Below, one piece after another: positions 6,721-10,493 of a DNA stretch of 10,493 bases; the stretch's first letter is position 1; each line of letters begins with the position of its first letter. Source of the DNA: Dehalococcoidia bacterium UBA1328 (GTDB lineage: Bacteria > Chloroflexota > Dehalococcoidia > Lucifugimonadales > Lucifugimonadaceae); NCBI GenBank assembly GCA_002306815.1, contig DBTA01000006.1, forward strand, positions 1 through 10,493, in the 5' to 3' direction. The notes below the pieces were generated by a model, which was not told where the DNA came from, ran no database searches, and worked only from the letters and a program-made list of their open reading frames with translations. The position numbers and the translations under genes were made by a program.

Positions 6721-7947
6721 TTATTTGGTTTCTAGCGTGCTCGGCTTGATCATCGCAGGGAACAATACAAATGCGATAACCATGCACCCAAGCCCTGTGC
6801 CTGCGGTAATGAGTACTGCTGTCGCCGGGTCGAATAAATTGGCAAGTGCGCCAATAGCGAGTTGCCCGAACGGTCCGAGTCCAATGAATACCGCAACCGA
6901 TCCTAGGACCCGCCCGCGCATTTCGGGGGATGAAGCGTAAATCATGATGGCACTTTGCATGGTGGCGAATCCAGACATGCCGACTCCACCTAAAAACAGA
7001 ATCACGAGAGTGATCCAGTAAGTTGTCGACTGTGAAAACAAGATGACGGCGATTACAAACAGGGTCGACCCCAACATGTAGACGCGGGTGTAGTGTCGAG
7101 GTTTCGCGAAGATTGCTATTAGTGCTGCGCCAATTAACGCGCCGGTTCCTTCAACTGACTGTAATACCCCTACGAGGATGTCGCTGACGTTAAGTACCTG
7201 CTTTGCCACGACCGGTTGCTGGCTAATGTACGAGAATCCGAATACGTTGAGGATTAGTGTTACTCCCAGTGTGCCGACTATTACCTGACTTTTTCGGATG
7301 TATCTAATTCCTTCGATTATCTGGATTTTTGGACTTTCGATACCCCCTTCGTGCTCGAGTCTTCGATATTTAAGAGATGTAGCAACCAAAATGCCAATGC
7401 CATACAGGATGAACCCGAGGATGAATCCACCTTGTGGTCCGATGGTTGCGAGGAAGATCCCGCCGATAAATGGTCCTGGAATACGAAACAATGAGTTTGT
7501 TGTTTGTTCGAGGGAAACGGCTCGTCCGGCAGAAGAGCGGTGAACAACTTCGCCAATCAAAGTTCGTCTGACAGGGAATTCACTTGCCATCACGGCACCG
7601 ATCATGAAGCTACCTAGTGCGAGGTGCCAGAACTGTAATAGGTCGCCAATTATCAGTAATGCAAGCGCAGCTGATGTTACTGCCTGAACGGCGAGTCCTG
7701 TCATCAAGAGGTACTTGCGGTTGAGTCGTTCTGCGAGTACCCCGATTCCGAACCCGAACAGCATGGGAAGAAATCTGAGGAAGAACGTGACTGATACGAG
7801 GAACGGTGAGTCAGTAAGTTCGAGAGCGAGCAGCGCAACCACCAGCATTTCTAGCCACATCATCATACCGGTCACCCAACCGACTGCCCAGAGTCTGATG
7901 AATTGGCCGTTTCGGAGAAGCGACTGATTGGAGTTTGCGGAGATCAC
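6721..7947 (-). CDS. MFS transporter, EntS-like (MFS_3) family
   Basis: 408 residues with about 12 hydrophobic segments, the typical size of major facilitator exporters. Between segments 2 and 3 is GVLAERLNRK (69-78), a degenerate form of MFS motif A. EFPVRRTLIGEVV (123-135) matches the loop seen in MFS_3 members such as the enterobactin exporter EntS and macrolide/multidrug efflux relatives. A charged cytoplasmic loop (about 192-220, with IEGIRYIRKS) divides the two six-helix halves. SPEMRGRVLG in the second half repeats the pseudo-symmetric loop. The substrate is unknown; neighbouring genes do not include siderophore synthesis. The start is GTG 7947, giving MISANSNQSLLRN before the first helix; no SD is seen. 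It begins 48 bases after the subunit-3 gene, so it may share the transcript of the dehydrogenase pair and could move its substrate or product. Confidence 0.88.
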   Translation of the reverse strand: MISANSNQSLLRNGQFIRLWAVGWVTGMMMWLEMLVVALLALELTDSPFLVSVTFFLRFLPMLFGFGIGVLAERLNRKYLLMTGLAVQAVTSAALALLIIGDLLQFWHLALGSFMIGAVMASEFPVRRTLIGEVVHRSSAGRAVSLEQTTNSLFRIPGPFIGGIFLATIGPQGGFILGFILYGIGILVATSLKYRRLEHEGGIESPKIQIIEGIRYIRKSQVIVGTLGVTLILNVFGFSYISQQPVVAKQVLNVSDILVGVLQSVEGTGALIGAALIAIFAKPRHYTRVYMLGSTLFVIAVILFSQSTTYWITLVILFLGGVGMSGFATMQSAIMIYASSPEMRGRVLGSVAVFIGLGPFGQLAIGALANLFDPATAVLITAGTGLGCMVIAFVLFPAMIKPSTLETK

Positions 7948-7995
7948 GGCGAGAAGAACCAGGGGTTGTCTGGAAGTGCCAGAAGTGCGACCAGC

Positions 7996-8430
7996 TTAGT
8001 CGACCTCGGTCCAAAACGGAGCGCGGTTTTTCACTTTGGCGAGGATTGATTCTTCCCAGGGTGGTAGTGGATGACCTTCGGGTTGTAGTGGTCCAGTTTT
8101 CCACCCTATGCGATTGTGAACACGCGGGTCTGAGTAGTAGGCAAGGTAAACGAGTTCGAGTAAGAGAGCAAAAGGGATCGGTTCAACTGATTCGAATCCG
8201 GAAATTGCCTTGTTAAGGTTTTCTACCGTGACCGTATCCTCGCCGAGTCGCGACTGTATTGATTCGATAGCGCTAAAGAGGATGTCCGAGAACTTGTGGT
8301 GCTCAGTCGACATTCTCTCGAGTTCGTTCTCAATGCCAAGTCCACCCGCACCGGGTAGGTCGGCGACCGGAGGGATGATTCGGTCTAACACCGATTTTTG
8401 CAATGCTGAGTTTGGGTGAAGTGAAGTCAC
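7996..8430 (-). CDS. Gluconate 2-dehydrogenase subunit 3-like protein
   Basis: 144 residues. The C-terminal half carries the hallmarks of the gluconate 2-dehydrogenase subunit 3 family (PF13618): LELVYLAYYSDPRVHNRIGW (91-110), then KTGPLQPEGHPLPPWEESIL. The N-terminus has a short helix with LDRIIPP (15-21), as in the family. In membrane-bound gluconate, glucose and fructose dehydrogenases the equivalent small subunit helps assemble and export the flavoprotein and often begins with a twin-arginine signal. Here no twin-arginine motif or hydrophobic leader is seen. The GTG start at 8430 overlaps the stop of the GMC gene in a GTGA tetranucleotide, indicating translational coupling and a 1:1 partner role. 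No cytochrome c subunit follows; the next gene is an MFS transporter. An upstream extension of the reading frame inside the GMC gene is not needed to explain homology. Confidence 0.88.
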   Translation of the reverse strand: MTSLHPNSALQKSVLDRIIPPVADLPGAGGLGIENELERMSTEHHKFSDILFSAIESIQSRLGEDTVTVENLNKAISGFESVEPIPFALLLELVYLAYYSDPRVHNRIGWKTGPLQPEGHPLPPWEESILAKVKNRAPFWTEVD

Positions 8431-10034
8431 GACTTAAGATCCATTCGATCATGACGGATGTAATCGGCTGTTCGAAGCGCCAGTGCCTGGATTGTTGGAG
8501 TTGGATTCACTCCTGCTCCGGTGACGAAAACTGAGCCATCGACTATGAACAGGTTGTCAGCGTCGTGTGCCTGGCCGAACTTGTTGACCACAGAACGTTC
8601 CGGGTCATCGCCCATCCGCGCCGTGCCCATCAAGTGCCATCCGGTGTTTGTACTCAATGCGTTACGCGTGATGTTTGTCGCACCTGCTGTTTCGAGCACT
8701 TTCGCTGCTTGATCGACGGCATGGGCGAGGAGTTTTTTCGAGTTTTCGCCAACTCTGTATATGATCTTTGGTGAGGGAATTCCGTAGCGATCAGTCAAAT
8801 GTGGATCGAGTTCGACCCGGTTAACTTCTTCCGGGAGGTCGTCACCGATGGCTCCTAATCCGATGTTTTTTCCGAATCGTCGATTAAATTCGGCATGGTG
8901 GTTGTCGCCCCATGGGACGTCGCCTATCGCCGTTGGTGCAGGTCCCTGACCACGACCTATTTGGAAGGTGTATCCGCGTTTAAAATCTCGACTCGGATCT
9001 GTTTCATAAAACTCCTGCGACATGATGATCAGGGCGAGCGGACCGTGATATGTCGGCGTGGGTAGGTCGTTCAGAAGACCGTTTGCACCAGCGTACACAT
9101 GGAACATGAGATTCTTACCCACCATGCAAGAGGAGTTAGCAAGTCCATTTGGATGGCTGGTGGATTTCGAATGAAGTAGCATCCGCGGTGTGCCTATCCC
9201 GTTCGCTGCGATTACCACTCCGTTGGAGGGTTGAAATTCGGGTTCGCCTTGCTCGTTGTAGTAGTTGACTCCCGTAACTTTGCCCGACGAGTTGGTAGCA
9301 ATTTCGTAAACGGTTGAATTGGTACGAATCTCGCCCCCGAGTTTTACGGCATCAGGAATGTAGGTGATGTCCGTTGATGCTCGCGCACCTCGTTCACAAT
9401 TGAGTCCGACAGCTCCGCAAAAATTACATGCCTTTCGACCCTTGTAGTCTATCGAGTTGATGTGAGAGTCGGATGGCCACCAGTGCCAGCCAAGATTGTC
9501 AAAAGCGCGAGCCATTCTTTCTCCATCGTGACCGAGCGGAACAGGAGGCATTTGACGAGGTGATCTGGGTGGGTTTGCGGGATCGCCATTGATTCCCGAA
9601 CAACCCATCATTTCGTCGTTCAGGTCATAATAGGGCTCGAGGTCGAAATAAGAGATTGGCCAGTCGTCCGCAACACCATCTAGAGTCTTTACACGGAAAT
9701 CGGACGGATGGAAGCGAGGTACGTGGGCCGTCCAGTGGATCGTTGATCCTCCAACAGCGTTGTACATCACAACTTTGATTTGCGATTCGTCATCGTTGAC
9801 CGGGTAGTCCTGCGGTAGTTTTCTAACGTTAGGCGAATAGTCCCACTTGGTGCGCTGCAAGTACTGCCAGTCGGGACTGTTTGTCGCATACGTTTTCGGG
9901 TCTACCCACGGACCCTGTTCGATGCATACGACTTTGAAATCGTCTTCGGCAAGGCTCCAAGTCACGGCGGCACCGGATGCCCCCGAACCGACCACGACTA
10001 TGTCAACTGGTTCCCTGACGGTGATGCTTGCCAA
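8427..10034 (-). CDS. GMC-family FAD oxidoreductase (sugar/alcohol dehydrogenase large subunit)
   Basis: 535 residues, a glucose-methanol-choline flavoprotein. The FAD dinucleotide fold is at the N-terminus: DIVVVGSGASGAAVTWSL with GSGASG at 16-21 and the acidic Glu39 (IEQG) at the end of strand 2. GGSTIHW (95-101) is the second flavin-binding motif. Near the C-terminus, TGWHLMGTARMG holds the catalytic-base candidate His467, and VNPTPTIQALALR (509-521) holds the conserved Asn510. Between them is a cysteine group, KACNFCGAVGLNCERGA, with Cys203, Cys206 and Cys213. Related dehydrogenases carry cysteines here that may hold an iron-sulfur cluster. The coupled subunit-3 gene indicates a gluconate/glucose dehydrogenase-like enzyme rather than a choline oxidase. 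No Tat or Sec signal is visible. The start is TTG 10034, followed closely by the FAD fold; a ggag lies 11 bases upstream (10046-10049), slightly far. The substrate is unknown: sugar, sugar acid or another alcohol. Confidence 0.9.
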   Translation of the reverse strand: MASITVREPVDIVVVGSGASGAAVTWSLAEDDFKVVCIEQGPWVDPKTYATNSPDWQYLQRTKWDYSPNVRKLPQDYPVNDDESQIKVVMYNAVGGSTIHWTAHVPRFHPSDFRVKTLDGVADDWPISYFDLEPYYDLNDEMMGCSGINGDPANPPRSPRQMPPVPLGHDGERMARAFDNLGWHWWPSDSHINSIDYKGRKACNFCGAVGLNCERGARASTDITYIPDAVKLGGEIRTNSTVYEIATNSSGKVTGVNYYNEQGEPEFQPSNGVVIAANGIGTPRMLLHSKSTSHPNGLANSSCMVGKNLMFHVYAGANGLLNDLPTPTYHGPLALIIMSQEFYETDPSRDFKRGYTFQIGRGQGPAPTAIGDVPWGDNHHAEFNRRFGKNIGLGAIGDDLPEEVNRVELDPHLTDRYGIPSPKIIYRVGENSKKLLAHAVDQAAKVLETAGATNITRNALSTNTGWHLMGTARMGDDPERSVVNKFGQAHDADNLFIVDGSVFVTGAGVNPTPTIQALALRTADYIRHDRMDLKS

Positions 10035-10082
10035 GTTTTCGTTTGCTCCGATTCGGTGTGACTTTGACTATGACGAAGATTG

Positions 10083-10093
10083 CCCCCCCCCCC
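10083..10093. repeat. Homopolymer of 11 C (G11 on the coding strand)
   Basis: Eleven consecutive C on the given strand, in the 87-base gap between the ceramidase-like gene and the GMC gene. On the coding strand it is a G11 run 48 bases before the GMC TTG start. Runs of this length slip during replication and are also a common source of sequencing length error. It is non-coding in the annotated genes, so length change would affect spacing of promoter or leader rather than a reading frame. Confidence 0.9.
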
Positions 10094-10121
10094 GCTTCCT
10101 AGAAGATAGTGGGGTAAGGGC

Positions 10122-10493
10122 TTAGCGCCAGAGGGCTTTTACGGCGTCAGTGCAGACATCGATTGTTTCTTCAGCGGCGCCAGCTGCCATTGGCGTGGTC
10201 GTGACTTCGTATCCGCCTTCTTCAAAGTTGTCAGCCATTGGCATGTAGCCCATGTACCCGTTGGTGTACCCCGAAAAGAGTGTTTGGGAAGCGGGAGAGT
10301 TTGCTTTGACCTCGATTCCGATCTCACAGAACGCCTCAACAGGTATGGCAATAAGAGCAGCCGGACCGATTCGCATCGCCTGGACCGGCATCGCCATCGG
10401 TCCATCAGCCGTCCGAGTAGCGTTACTGAGAACAAATCCGGCGCGTTTAGCATTTGAAACCGCCAGCTTGATCTCGACTTCATTGCCGGTTTC
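10122..10493 (-). CDS. Neutral/alkaline ceramidase-like protein, C-terminal part
   Basis: Partial gene, open at the right window edge (reading frame continues through base 10493) and ending at TAA 10122-10124; 123 residues are seen. The pattern RIGPAALIAIPVEAFCEIGI, then EVKANSP, then a strand ending in GYTNGYMGYMP and FEEGGYEV resembles the end of the catalytic domain of bacterial neutral/alkaline non-lysosomal ceramidase-type hydrolases. There 'IGD.AL..IPGE.F.EIG..IK..SP' is followed by 'NGY.GY.P....EEGGYE' and a final helix. The zinc ligands of the family lie mostly upstream, outside the window. Members lacking the C-terminal immunoglobulin-like domain are common in environmental bacteria, often annotated only as hypothetical, and true ceramide hydrolysis cannot be assumed. 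The protein ends right after the last helix (CTDAVKALWR). The same strand leads to the GMC dehydrogenase after 87 bases. An ATG at 10397 is internal, since similarity extends upstream of it. Confidence 0.72.
   Translation of the reverse strand, partial: ETGNEVEIKLAVSNAKRAGFVLSNATRTADGPMAMPVQAMRIGPAALIAIPVEAFCEIGIEVKANSPASQTLFSGYTNGYMGYMPMADNFEEGGYEVTTTPMAAGAAEETIDVCTDAVKALWR

Noticed and set aside
7935..8216. A 93-codon + strand frame spanning the MFS/subunit-3 gap
   Set aside because: Antisense to two well-supported genes, with a basic, unstructured translation and no SD.
10035..10121. A -35/-10 pair using the G11 run as spacer (ttctag, 17 bases, aatctt on the - strand)
   Set aside because: Only 2-3 of 6 matches to each consensus box; not enough to annotate a promoter.
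1..10493. Defence island, CRISPR array, prophage, IS element or biosynthetic cluster
   Set aside because: No repeat-spacer pattern, transposase, integrase, nuclease or modular synthase was found. All long frames match ordinary metabolic or transport families.

Overview
The window looks like an aerobic, probably marine, heterotrophic bacterium of about 50% G+C. The gene mix is a sulfatase, a GMC dehydrogenase with its small subunit, an EntS-like MFS exporter, an acyl-CoA dehydrogenase, a ceramidase-like hydrolase and an enolase-superfamily fragment. This recalls SAR202-type Chloroflexota, which are known for paralogue expansions of such catabolic families. That assignment is inference from gene content; the window holds no rRNA or other marker gene. 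Several starts are GTG or TTG, and recognisable Shine-Dalgarno sequences are scarce.

Left part, + strand (1-1165): the 3' end of an NCS2/AzgA-type purine-base permease, then two tandem hairpins (427-468 and 478-522, the second a convincing intrinsic terminator), then a hypoxanthine phosphoribosyltransferase. Together these are a purine salvage pair: base uptake followed by conversion to the nucleotide. The 159 bases at 1166-1324, between the convergent hpt and trhO genes, hold nothing recognisable.

Right part, - strand (10493 down to 1325): everything runs in one direction. In transcription order it holds: a ceramidase-like protein (5' end outside the window); a G11 homopolymer in the 87-base gap; a GMC oxidoreductase; a gluconate 2-dehydrogenase subunit 3-like protein (4-base GTGA overlap); an MFS transporter; an acyl-CoA dehydrogenase; a sulfatase; a 7-bladed propeller lactonase; the decayed 3' end of a mandelate racemase/enolase-superfamily gene; and the tRNA uridine hydroxylase trhO.

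The GMC dehydrogenase, lactonase, enolase-type dehydratase remnant and sulfatase could together form an oxidative route for (sulfated) sugars: desulfation, oxidation to a lactone, ring opening to an aldonic acid, then dehydration. The dehydratase step is broken here and no substrate can be read from the sequence. I see no evidence of a wholly new system such as a defence island, CRISPR array, phage or IS. The most notable items are the enolase-superfamily remnant abutting the lactonase stop, the two-gene dehydrogenase without visible export signals, the G11 tract upstream of it, and the double hairpin at 427-522.
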